A DNA stretch of 64,000 nucleotides from Carya illinoinensis (taxonomy: Eukaryota > Streptophyta > Magnoliopsida > Fagales > Juglandaceae), in the NCBI RefSeq assembly GCF_018687715.1, contig NC_056762.1, positions 23,522,864 to 23,586,863 on the forward strand, written 5' to 3'. A program made the translations under genes and the position numbers. Below are positions 32,130-42,280 of this stretch, piece by piece (the stretch's first letter is position 1; the number at the start of each line of letters is the position of its first letter). The notes below the pieces were generated by a model. It saw only the letters and a list, made by a program, of their open reading frames with translations, made no database searches and was not told the origin of the DNA.

Positions 32130-35100
32130 TCATTCTAGAAGACCAACTGAAGTTGCGCACAACTTCAGTTTCTCAAGCGTAACACCCTTTGTCAACATAT
32201 CAACAGGGTTCTTGCTTCCACATATCTTTTCAAGTAACAACTGTCCGTCATCTAACAATGACCGTATGAAGTGATACCTGATCTGAATGTGTTTGGTCTT
32301 GGAATGGAATGCTGGATTCTTGGCAAGGAATATGGCACTCTGACTATCACTGTGGAGAGTGCCTTTCTGATTCTTCTTACCCAATTCTTCCAAGAAGCCT
32401 TGTAGCCATACCATCTCCTTTGCAGCCTCTGACACTGCAATATACTCAGCTTCTGTTGTAGACAAAGAAACTGTTTTCTGTAAATTTGAACCCCATGACA
32501 CTGCAGTACCACCAAGTGTATAAACAAAGCCCGTGGTACTCTTTCTACTGTCAATATCTCCAGCTAAATCAGCGTCAACATAGCCCTGCACCTCCAAGCT
32601 CTCTCCAGAGAAACATAAACAGGTTTCTGAGGAACCCTTTAGGTACCTCAAAATCCACTTCACTGCTTCCCAATGTTGCTTTCCTGGGTTACTCATGTAT
32701 CTACTCACAACTCCCACTGCATGGGCAATATCCGGTCTTGTACAAACCATAGCATACATAAGTGAACCAATGGCTGAGACATAAGGAACCTTACTCATGT
32801 AATCTCGTTCCTCCTCTGACTCTGGTGACTGATTCTTGCTGAGTCTGAAGTGACTTCCCAAGGGTGTGCCAACTGGTTTGGCCTTGTCCATATTGAACCT
32901 GCTGAGTACCTTTTTCACATACTCAGCCTGTGAGAGTCTCAACGTACCTCTGACTCTGTCTCTGACAATTCTCATGCCAAGGATTTGCTTTGCAGCTCCC
33001 AAATCCTTCATTGCAAAGTGCTCTGACATCTGCTTCTTCAGATTATTGATCTCATCAATACTAGCCCCTGCAATAAGCATGTCATCCACATACAACAGCA
33101 AAATAATATAAGAATTGTCAAAATGCCTGACATAGCAACAGTGATCTGCCTGACATCTAATATACCCTGCACTGTGCATAAAGTTGTCAAATTTCTTGTA
33201 CCACTGTCTAGGAGCTTGCTTCAGGCCATACAAGCTCTTCTTCAGCCTGCAAACTGAACCTTCCTTTCCCTGTACCACAAACCCCTCAGGCTGGTGCATG
33301 TAGATGTCTTCTTCAAGGTCTCCATGAAGAAAAGCTGTTTTCACATCTAACTGCTCAAGAAATAGATCTTCAGTGGCAACCATAGCCAGTACCATCCTGA
33401 TAGTTGTGATCTTTACCACAGGAGAAAAGATCTCAGAGTAGTCAATACCCTGCTTCTGCTGAAAGCCTTTTACAACAAGTCTAGCCTTGTACCTCTTACT
33501 GCCATCATGCTCAGTTTTCACCCGGTACACCCACTTGTTGTGTAATGCCTTCTTCCCTGATGGAAGTTCTGTCAACTCCCATGTCTGATTCCCTAGCAAG
33601 GAATCCATCTCGTCTTTCATGGCCAGCTCCCACTTGCTAGAATTCTCATCTTGCAAGGTTTCTTCATAACTCTGCGGTTCTCCACCATCTGTCAACAGAA
33701 TGTAATTCAAAGTAGGTGAGAAGCGCTGTGGGGGACGTATAGTCCTAACTGACCTGCGAACTGCAACTATAGGAGTAGACGGTTCTGAAACTTCCTGCGG
33801 AATAATAGGAATGGGTGTACTGGACCCACTCTCCCCGTCACTCTCATCTCTACACTGCACTGTGACCTCTGGCAGGTCATCCAATCCTATAAACTCGGAC
33901 TCCTGAGGAGCTACTGCAGGAACTGTACTCGACTTATCCTTGTACATCATTTTCTCATTGAAAATCACATTCCTGCTTCTTATGATTTTCCGACCCTGAT
34001 CATCCCAGAAACGATAGCCAAATGCCTCGTCTCCATAGCCAATGAAATAGCATTTCTTTGACTTAGCCTCAAGCTTACTGCGAGCATCAGAATCAACAAG
34101 CACATAAGAAAGACAACCAAAGGTTTTAAGGTGAGAAAACTTAACCTCTTTCCCGCTCCAAACCTCCTCAGGCAATCCACAATCCAGTGGAACTGATGGC
34201 CCTCTGTTTATCAAATAAACGGCAGTACTGACTGCATCTGCCCAGAAAGTGGGTGGTAGTCCAGCGTGCAACCTCATGCTTCTAGCACGCTCATTAATGG
34301 TCCTGTTCATACGCTCAGCAACTCCATTTTGCTGTGGTGTCCCAGGAATGGTCTTCTCCATTCTGATACCCTGAGCTGCACAGTACTCCTTGAACCCGCC
34401 ATCAACATACTCACCACCATTGTCAGACCTCAAACACTTCAGTTTCAAGCCTGTCTCTGTCTCAACCATGGCTTTCCAAATTTTGAAAACATTAAATACT
34501 TCAGATTTATGTTTCAAAAAATAAATCCATACCTTTCTACTATGGTCATCAATGAACGTAACATAGTAGCGAGAACCTCCAAGAGATGCAACTGGAGAAG
34601 GACCCCACACATCTGTGTGCACAAGATCAAGTCTTCCTGTCTTTGGCGTCCTGCCACTTTTCAAGAAGCTGACCTTCTTTTGCTTCCCCATAACACAACT
34701 CTCACACATACCGAGATCAACTGTCTTCAGTTCTGGTAGCTTGCCTCTAGACAGAAGTTCCGTCATGCCCTTCTGACTCATATGGCCAAGCCTACAATGC
34801 CACAAATCTGCTGTGCTCTCTGCAACGGTAGTAGCAATAGTGTCAATTAAACCAGTAGTCATATAAAGTGTACCAGTTTTCTTACCCCGAGCTAGTACCA
34901 ATGCCCCTTTTGTGACCTTCCAGGTGCTATCTGAGAACACCAATGAATGACCACACTCATCAAGCTGCCCAACAGAAATGAGGTTCTTCTTCAACTCAGA
35001 AATGTGCCTGACCTTTTGCAAAGTCCATTTGTTCTTGCCAGGGAGTGCAATGTCAATGTCTCCCATCCCCACTACGTTCAAAGCCTCACCATCAGCCAAA

Positions 35101-35864
35101 TATACCTTCCCAAAATCACCTGCAACATAATTCCTCATTAGTTCCCGGTGGGAAGATGTATGGAAGGAAGCCCCTGAATCCAGTATCCAGTCATCAACTG
35201 GACTATGAACTGCAAGCAATAGTGCATCCTGTACTTCTTCAGTTACCACATTAGCACTATCATTCTCCGTCTTCTTGGGGTTTTTGCAGTTTTTCTTTAT
35301 GTGGCCAGCTTTGCCACAATTCCAACAAGTTGCCTGCTGACCAGGCCTCGACTTGCTCTTGCCCCTATACTTTGATTTTGATCTTCCTCTGTTTGAATTC
35401 CTGTCATGTGATCTCCCTCGAGATTCAACATTCAGGGCTGAACTCAAACCCGAGGTCTCGCCTGAATCTTTCCTGCGCACCTCCTCAGCCAAAATCAAAT
35501 CACGAATGTCATCATACTTCAGTTTATTTTTACCAGCAGAATTACTAACAGCCATTCTCATGGCTTCCCAACTATTTGGCAATGAAGCCAATAGTATCAG
35601 TGCACGTATCTCATCATCAAATTCAATTTCAACAGACGACAATTGATTTGTGATAGTATTAAAATCATTCAGATGTTGTGCAACAGACGTACTATCTGCC
35701 ATTTTCAAATTGAATAACTTTTTCATCAGATGTACCTTGTTATTCGCTGACGGCTTTTCATACATACCTGACAAAGCCGCCATGAGATCCGCCGTCGTCT
35801 TCTCCTTGATGACGTTGTGTGCAACGGATCTCGACAGGGTTAATCGAAATCCAACAGATTCCAA
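32130..35864 (-). CDS. Copia Gag-Pol polyprotein, open from residue ~60 of Gag
   Basis: 1244 codons without a stop. Gag UBN2-type domain about 1-140; zinc knuckle CWNCGKAGHIKKNC at 180-193; aspartic protease LDSGAS with D229; integrase zinc region H356/H361 with C387/C390 and catalytic D418, D481, E517; RT with YVDD at 925-928; RNase H with D1097, E1140 and D1173. The start codon used here is internal. The natural start is an ATG at 36014-36016, whose frame runs about 50 codons and then stops, because a small length change near 35855 puts it two bases out of phase with the long frame. So Gag is split, while protease through RNase H look complete. Confidence 0.9.
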   Translation of the reverse strand: MESVGFRLTLSRSVAHNVIKEKTTADLMAALSGMYEKPSANNKVHLMKKLFNLKMADSTSVAQHLNDFNTITNQLSSVEIEFDDEIRALILLASLPNSWEAMRMAVSNSAGKNKLKYDDIRDLILAEEVRRKDSGETSGLSSALNVESRGRSHDRNSNRGRSKSKYRGKSKSRPGQQATCWNCGKAGHIKKNCKNPKKTENDSANVVTEEVQDALLLAVHSPVDDWILDSGASFHTSSHRELMRNYVAGDFGKVYLADGEALNVVGMGDIDIALPGKNKWTLQKVRHISELKKNLISVGQLDECGHSLVFSDSTWKVTKGALVLARGKKTGTLYMTTGLIDTIATTVAESTADLWHCRLGHMSQKGMTELLSRGKLPELKTVDLGMCESCVMGKQKKVSFLKSGRTPKTGRLDLVHTDVWGPSPVASLGGSRYYVTFIDDHSRKVWIYFLKHKSEVFNVFKIWKAMVETETGLKLKCLRSDNGGEYVDGGFKEYCAAQGIRMEKTIPGTPQQNGVAERMNRTINERARSMRLHAGLPPTFWADAVSTAVYLINRGPSVPLDCGLPEEVWSGKEVKFSHLKTFGCLSYVLVDSDARSKLEAKSKKCYFIGYGDEAFGYRFWDDQGRKIIRSRNVIFNEKMMYKDKSSTVPAVAPQESEFIGLDDLPEVTVQCRDESDGESGSSTPIPIIPQEVSEPSTPIVAVRRSVRTIRPPQRFSPTLNYILLTDGGEPQSYEETLQDENSSKWELAMKDEMDSLLGNQTWELTELPSGKKALHNKWVYRVKTEHDGSKRYKARLVVKGFQQKQGIDYSEIFSPVVKITTIRMVLAMVATEDLFLEQLDVKTAFLHGDLEEDIYMHQPEGFVVQGKEGSVCRLKKSLYGLKQAPRQWYKKFDNFMHSAGYIRCQADHCCYVRHFDNSYIILLLYVDDMLIAGASIDEINNLKKQMSEHFAMKDLGAAKQILGMRIVRDRVRGTLRLSQAEYVKKVLSRFNMDKAKPVGTPLGSHFRLSKNQSPESEEERDYMSKVPYVSAIGSLMYAMVCTRPDIAHAVGVVSRYMSNPGKQHWEAVKWILRYLKGSSETCLCFSGESLEVQGYVDADLAGDIDSRKSTTGFVYTLGGTAVSWGSNLQKTVSLSTTEAEYIAVSEAAKEMVWLQGFLEELGKKNQKGTLHSDSQSAIFLAKNPAFHSKTKHIQIRYHFIRSLLDDGQLLLEKICGSKNPVDMLTKGVTLEKLKLCATSVGLLE

Positions 35865-36016
35865 CTAGCATCATCCATCTTTTCCGGTTGCTGCCCCAAT
35901 AGTGGAAGATGGAGTTTCTTCCCATAGAGGTAGTCCTCTATCTGCATCCTCCAGTATCCAAAATCCGTGCCATCAAACTTCTCGATCCCCGATACCTTCA
36001 ATTCATCTCCAGCCAT
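35865..36016 (-). pseudogene. Copia Gag N-terminal segment, out of frame
   Basis: From the ATG at 36014-36016 a frame begins MAGDELK, contains an FDGTDFGYWR block typical of the UBN2 Gag start, and reaches a stop shortly after passing 35864. It is in a different frame from the main polyprotein. Confidence 0.75.
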
Positions 36017-36040
36017 CGTTTCTCCTCAGACCCGAACCTT

Positions 36041-36053
36041 GGCTCTGATACCA
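36041..36053 (-). other. Copia primer binding site (tRNA-Met)
   Basis: Minus-strand TGGTATCAGAGCC begins two bases inside the 5' LTR boundary. Confidence 0.9.
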
Positions 36054-36055
36054 AT

Positions 36056-36577
36056 TGTTGTGAAAAACGATGACAATGAATTGAAATATAACACCGAATA
36101 AGAAAACGATCACACACGCAATCACACACGACACAGGATGTACGTGGTTCGGCAAATTGCCTACGTCCACGGGAGCTGCAGAGGATTTTATTATTGAGGA
36201 ATCACACTACAAGATGGGTCACAACACTGTTCATCCACAGTGTTTTCGTAGCTGCTCTGTTACAGACTTAAGAGGCAAAAATCAGATTTATAGTTCAAAC
36301 GGCGGAAACCCTAAATCGTATGTTCGCTCGAGCGGCATGTCGAGCCCGCGTAGAGCGAACTTCCCTTCCGCATCCCGCTCGAGCCCACTGTCGAGCTGAC
36401 GTCGAGCGTTCGACTCTGCCTGATTTCGCTCGAGCGGCCAATGCCTCCGCTCGAGCGAACTCCTCCTGCTCGAGCTCACTGTCGAGCCAACATCGAGCGT
36501 TCGACTCTGCCTGACTTCGCTCGAGCGGCCAATGACTCCGCTCGAGCGGTGTGAACCAGACTCCACATTACTCAACA
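36056..36577 (-). repeat. Copia 5' LTR
   Basis: 522 bp, near-identical to 31518-32039. Minus-strand TATAAA at 36287-36292 is a likely promoter. The CTCGAG array lies upstream of it, at 36325-36555. Confidence 0.92.
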
Positions 36578-36582
36578 TAGTG

Positions 36583-38255
36583 CACCACCCCAACCAAAAT
36601 TTTCCCCTCCCACCAGAGATCATCCCCACCAATTTTCAGGACCATCCAACCACCGTGTAGTGCACCAGCCCCGTTTTTCCTCTCTGTCGCTGGTTGCTTT
36701 CTCAGCACAGAACCGCCGCTCGCTGGTGACGTGGCCTTAACCATCCACCCAGTTTTATTCCCCTTCCACCGGTGAACATCCCCACCAAGTTTCACCTCCA
36801 TCCGAGCCACCGTTAGCCGCCACGAGCTCCTCCAAGCTACACAGATTTTCACCGACTCTGGCACCGTCGTACCACCTCCGGCCACCATCTCTTCACAATT
36901 TCTTCCACTACCTCTTGCCGTCCTAACCCACCCAATTCCGGCCTCGATCCGTTGCCGGAGCAGCTCCCACGAGCTCAACTCCAATTTGGGCTTTTTCCAC
37001 TTCCACTGCCATTTCCACCACCACCCACGGCCAAAACTCACTTCCTTTAACTTCATAAATATCTCAAAACCATTCCCTATCAATTTCATGCCTTGGTTTG
37101 TCCCCGTTCGAAAGTGGGTAATTTATTACCCACGGCCATAGTGTAAATTACACTGTTACGTTGCTTTTCCTTAGTCGTTTGCAACGCCGCGAGCTTTCAA
37201 AAAATATCATATAGCACTGTACGTATTTTCTAAACTCTACTTTTAGATTTAAATATATTTTTGCTCTTACAATAATTATTGGACTGGTTGGCTGATTCCG
37301 GACTGAGTCCGAGTAGTTCGGGGGTCAGATGGATTGAGGACAGAGTTGCTTGTTTGATGTTGATATTTGTTTGAGATATTTGTGCCTTGAAGTTTGCATT
37401 GTTTAGTGCACGCATGTTCATGTTTAAAAAGGGAAAAACGGGTTTTTTCGTGTAGTGGTATGCATGTACATGTGTTTGAAAAATGAAAGCTGGGCTTGTA
37501 AGCGAGAAATGATTTATGGTATATGCGAAAGGTTGGATTGACGGGTTTGAGTCAGAGGCACGTGTAGGGATGGTGGTAAACAGGGACAGTGGTAGAATCC
37601 CGCCTGTGATTCCCACCTACGGTGCGCGCGTAGGGATGGTGGTAAACAGGGACGGTGGTAGAATCCCTCCTATGATTCCCACCTATGGTGCACGCATAAG
37701 GACGGTGGTGAGCAGGGATGGTGGCAGAGTCCCGACTACAATTCCCGCCTACAGTGCTCTGATGGTTTGGTTTTGAGCCATTATCGGGGATAATGGCGAG
37801 GTTATGTTTTTGGGCTAAATGAGATTTTTGGCGTGCGTGGAAATATGTGATTTTTGTGGGACATGTGCATTTGCATTCATCCATACATATTGTTGAGTTT
37901 AATATGTTTTTATCTTGTGGCGTTTGGGTCTTACTTACCTGCGGCACCATTTTTGGTACCGTAGATTTTGATGCAAAGATCGAGGATCTAAGTTGAAGTT
38001 TATGCTTTGTATTTGGTTTGAAACTATATTTGTAGTTTGTAATATTTTATTATATATGATTTGAATAGCTTTATATTAAACAAGAAAAATTATGGTACTT
38101 AGTTTATGACTTTGCTATCCGCTGCGTGTTTCTTCGTGCACATTTGTTGCTTATACACACACTTGGCATTCGTCGATAGGGTGGTGACCCGCGATGTCAC
38201 CATCCGAACGTCTCGATTTCCCCGTGTCCATGCGTGAGGATTTGGGGGTGTCACA
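36583..38255 (+). repeat. 5' LTR of Gypsy B, second part
   Basis: Continuation of the LTR after the Copia insertion, ending GGGGGTGTCACA. It includes three 66-bp tandem units (37558-37755) and one palindrome CCATTATC/GATAATGG at about 37774-37795. Aligns with the 3' LTR at 51060-52798. Confidence 0.9.
37558..37755 (+). repeat. 66-bp tandem repeat, three units, Gypsy B 5' LTR
   Basis: Units at 37558-37623, 37624-37689 and 37690-37755, each built on AGGGATGGTGGTAAACAGGG and GATTCCCACCTA. The 66-bp length is a multiple of three, which explains the open frame across it. Confidence 0.9.
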
Positions 38256-38257
38256 GG

Positions 38258-38268
38258 TGGTATCAGAG
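38258..38268 (+). other. Gypsy B primer binding site
   Basis: TGGTATCAGAG two bases after the LTR end, as in Gypsy A. Confidence 0.88.
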
Positions 38269-38544
38269 TGGTTTGGCTCTGAGTAAAACCACATGTCCCG
38301 TAGGTAGTACCAGAATATTTTTAAAGTTGTGTTTTAAAATTTATTTTAAGTAAAGTTGCTATTTGACATGTTTTATTTGTTTTATTTATTTGAGCTTGTT
38401 TGCTTGTTTTATTTATTTAGTTATGTTATTGCATGCTGGTTTCTTTCATTTCTTGTTATGTGGTTTGGTTTTGGTTTTGGTTTTATGTTGTTGGTTTTAT
38501 TTGTTTTTCTTAAAGGGGGTCAAAGGTTGTGTTGTGGTAGGAAA

Positions 38545-39774
38545 ATGGTGAGACCAAGGAAATCTACTTAGGAGCCACGGGACGATACATCGAGAGATGA
38601 TTCCATAGCCCAAGCAATACGGCAGATGACGGAGTTCATGCAGCAGAATTTTAGGCCCCAACAAGCAGGGCCTTGGTCGCAACAAGGAGGTCTTTGGCCA
38701 CAATAAGAAGGGCCTTGACCACAATAAGAAGGGCCTTGGCCGCAACAAGGAGGGCTTTGGCCACAACTAGGAGGGCCTTGGCCACAACAGGGAGGGCCTT
38801 GGCTATACCCAGGAGGGCCTAGTGGCATGGTGCAAGCTGGATGCACCTATGAGCGCTTTTTGGCGCATAGAACTCCACACTTCACTGGAGAAGAGGATCC
38901 ACTTCAAGTTGGGAAGTGGGTCAGAGATCTAGAAAGAACTTTTGAGGTGTGTGGTTGCACTGAGGCGTAACAAGTACTCTATGCCAGTTATCTGTTGCAA
39001 GGCATCGCTTCTGAGTGGTGGGATACCAAGAGAGTGATGTTGGAATCAGAATTGGGGTGTTTCGCCGTTGTGAACTGGCAACGTTTCAAGAAAGAGTTTA
39101 ATGATTGTTTCTTTCCCGCTTCTGTAAGGTGGCAAAAAGCAAGAGAGTTCTCAAGCTTGGTCCAAGGGAGCCTGACCGTGGAACAGTATGCCCGAAGATT
39201 TATAGAACTTGGGCGATTTGCTCCCCACCTCATCGCCACAGAGGAAATGCGAGCCGAGCATTTCCAGGAGGGTCTACGTCCTGATACACGCCGAATGGTG
39301 GTCAGCCACCGGATATCCACTTTTCAGGATTTAGTGGATGTGGCCACTCTTGTGGAGCGAGAGAATAATTTGAGTATGGGCTCCCCTCCAGGACATAAGA
39401 GGCGGAGTTTTTCTGGTGAAGGAAGTAGTTCGGGTTCGCCTCAGAAGTTTGTTCAGCAGACCGGGACTTGACCATTAGCAGCCTCAGGAGTGCGTATGGG
39501 AGGACGAGTGCCAGTTTGTGGAAGATGTAATAGAGCTCACGGAGGTGATTGTCGTTTGGGTAGTAACCAATGTTTTGAATTCGGTCAGACGGGGCATCTT
39601 GCTCATGAATGCCCTAGTCGAGTTCAAGAAAGTCGTGGAGCTCGTCACAGTGGTAGAGCTAACCAGAGGCAATTAGCTCGGGCTCGAATGTACGCAGTGA
39701 CTCCTGGTACCATTGGAGGCGAGGTTACGGAGACTCAGAATGCTGGAGTCATAGCAGGTATGGGTCTAATCTAA
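38545..39774 (+). pseudogene. gag: Gypsy B gag, six in-frame stops
   Basis: Aligned in one frame with the Gypsy A Gag over its whole length. Stops are at 38569 (TAG), 38704 (TAA), 38716 (TGA), 38725 (TAA), 38968 (TAA) and 39469 (TGA); at 38569 and 38968 Gypsy A has CAG and CAA, so these are C-to-T changes. The second zinc knuckle has lost a cysteine (CFEFGQTGHLAHEC). The GTATGG donor seen at the gag end in Gypsy A is kept at 39758. The frame ends at the stop just after it. Confidence 0.85.
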
Positions 39775-42125
39775 TCCTTCATGATGAATGCCTTGTGTGG
39801 GTTTGTTTTCTTTTATATATATATATATATATATATATTATCGAGGCTTGGAGAGAATGACATGATCTGGATGATCTTTTAGGGAAGTAGAATAATTGAG
39901 TTCTTTAGTTCCGTAGAGTTTATGAAATAGTCTATAACGTAGTAGGTTGTAAGTTCAACAAATTTCGATGTTAGATTTTATGAAGTTTCAGCAAAGTTTT
40001 AAAGTTTGGGGCCTTATAGATTTTAGGAAAATAAGTTTATGGTAATTAAGGTTTTAGGTTCGACAAGCTTTGGGGGGGAGAAATAATTAAATTTCGAGTT
40101 TTAGCTTTCGTGATTCGGATGAGTAATTTGGTGGAAATTGGGGCTTTAGATTTTACAAGCTTTTAAGGTGAATGTTTTGTATTAAAGCCACCAATCTTGG
40201 GAATTTTAGAAAATGATTTATTACCTACTAATGTTTTAGAATTTGAAAGATTTGGGAGTCGATTTTTCTATTGTGGGATATGAGTTCATTGATCTTAGAA
40301 GTTCTGAAAAATGATTCTTATTTAATTTAAGGTTTTAGAATTGCAGAGTTGAAGGACTGATTTATAATAAGAATTGAGTTCTTAGTTTTACAGACTTAGT
40401 GCTGTAGCTTGATCTACTCTAGTGAGTGATTAGTTAGTAACCATTAAAATGGGGTTGATTAGAGTTGAATTATTGATATGAAAATTTTTCTAGAGTAAAT
40501 TTCTTTGAGGATTGAAGATATCGAGCTAGTTTAGAAAATAATTATTGTTAACTCGAGGTTATAGTAGCAGATCTTAGGAAACGATTCTATCGATTCGACA
40601 GATGTAGGTCCATCAGGGCGTTGGAAATAGTAGACTTTGTGTTGGTATTGAATATGATAGAATTTGAGGCTATATGATTCGTAGACATTTTGGAATGGAT
40701 CACTTGTACGTTTGAATGATTTTTGGTGTTGGCTAAGAGTGCATGTGATCGATGAGTAGTAATGGTAAGTGCGTATGGAATTCAGGGAGAGCTGGTCCTA
40801 GTCTTATCTATTTTTTTGGTTTTGAGTTGTTTGGTAAGTTGAACGGAATGTGCAGTCGAAGCGGGTTACCCATTGGGATGATGGTTTGAAACAACTGTTG
40901 TGTTTATCTTTAGAATTAATTGCGACTTGAAGTCATAGGAATTTAAATTTGTGAAGCTATACTTTTCTTTGGAGATCAAGTATCCAGTTGGGAGAATTAG
41001 GGATATTGTTAATTTACTTGAAAAGAGATTGTTAGGTCACCATGTGTGGTATGTAATCTTGGAAATCTTGGAAGTTGAAACTTATGCACCAACGGTGGGT
41101 AGCATAATCATATGTGTGAAGTAATAAAGCGTTAGGATCCATGAGTGTTGTTTAATAGTTTTTGATGGATTGAAGATTTAAACGGTATGACCTGTCCTAA
41201 GATTTATTTGTGAAGTGCTATTGAAGGAATTAGTTGTGTTAAAACTAGAGTTTTTGAAAGTACAAGTAGGTGGGTGAGTTACCAAGAGCATTTCGTTTAT
41301 GTCTAGGTGGTGTCAATGGTAGTTTATAGTGAGTTAGTTATTGCAAGATTAGATGTTATTCGATATACAGGTAATGAGCTTGAAGTGTGGGATATCGGAT
41401 AGAGGTTATAGGCGCTCTCGTTGGTTGGCCGAGAAGGACTTGGGCCTTTTGGAGATGTTCCTTATCTTTAGAAGAGACAGGTGTATTTTGGGATGATGTT
41501 ATGTGTTTTCAAATTGGAGCCTGGTGGTTGATTAGTACTGGTTTCTGTCATCAATCAATGGATGTATTTTTGCAGAATGTTGGTTTTCGTTTAGGGCAGC
41601 GATGGCCAACTGAGGAATGAGTGGAGATTTGTGATTTTTGGAAGTATATGATTTTCTATGGAAATGTGGTAAAGGTTTTTCTGTGATTAGGTGTGGATTG
41701 AGCTTGTACTTCATGATATTAATTTTTGAGGATATAGCCTTTATGTATTTTGGTGAGTTATCAGAGTGCGCGTGAAAGCATGATTTTTGGAGATTCTTAG
41801 AAGTTCAAATTTTGTGTTGATTTTGAAGAATTAGTAGTGATTCGAAGTTTTAATGGGAGATTTATCATTTGGTCGTGCAATTTAGTTTATGGATGGTTAA
41901 CTTTGGAAGTGGCTATTAGGTTACCAAAGTTGGAATGAGATGAAAGTTTGGAAGGTAAAGCAGAGACGTCGTTGATATTAGTGATTTTTGGTGTGAAGAT
42001 AATAACCATTGGATTTGTTGGGAGTTGTCGATGATATGTATTTCTCAAATATGTTTGGTGTTGTATCTTGTATCCTTTTGGTGTTGATGGTTGATCTTGC
42101 AAATTTCAAGGACGAAATTTGTTTT
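39775..42125 (+). other. Non-coding internal region of Gypsy B
   Basis: About 2.35 kb without a pol motif in any frame. It starts with a TA microsatellite (39813-39838), continues with TTTTAG-rich low-complexity-like sequence, and ends with AAGGACGAAATTTG, a motif common just before the polypurine tract of plant Gypsy elements. It therefore belongs to the element rather than being a separate insertion. An element with gag but no pol fits a non-autonomous derivative. Confidence 0.65.
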
Positions 42126-42143
42126 AAGGGGGGGAGGATGTGA
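42126..42143 (+). other. Gypsy B polypurine tract and first 5 bp of 3' LTR (LINE target)
   Basis: AAGGGGGGGAGGA is the polypurine tract, followed by TGTGA of the LTR. GGGGGGAGGATGTGA (42129-42143) is duplicated at 50647-50661 by LINE insertion. Confidence 0.85.
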
Positions 42144-42280
42144 GGAGAAAATGTTTCAGAATCATCCAAGCCTTTGATTTGGGTATATCTCTTGGCAACT
42201 AGGGTGACGTGGCACTAGGTTTTTTTTTTCTCTCAAACTTGGGGACCTGTTTCGTGCGTAGTGTTGGGGGCGCCGACTCT

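Larger units (their letters stand above)
31518..36577 (-). mobile_element. Ty1/Copia retrotransposon (Tork/Tnt1-like)
   Basis: 5060 bp with two 522-bp LTRs, TGTTG...CAACA ends and a TAGTG duplication. The order gag, protease, integrase, RT, RNase H is Copia type. By eye the LTRs differ at about seven positions, so insertion is fairly recent. The polyprotein is a single long frame apart from a frame break near its N-terminus. Confidence 0.94.

Noticed and set aside
32866..35868. Plus-strand ORFs of 60-157 codons across the Copia element
   Set aside because: Antisense shadows of the long minus-strand polyprotein frame.
37516..37776. ORF made of three 22-residue repeats
   Set aside because: The 66-bp tandem unit in a non-coding LTR gives open frames automatically; not supported as a protein.
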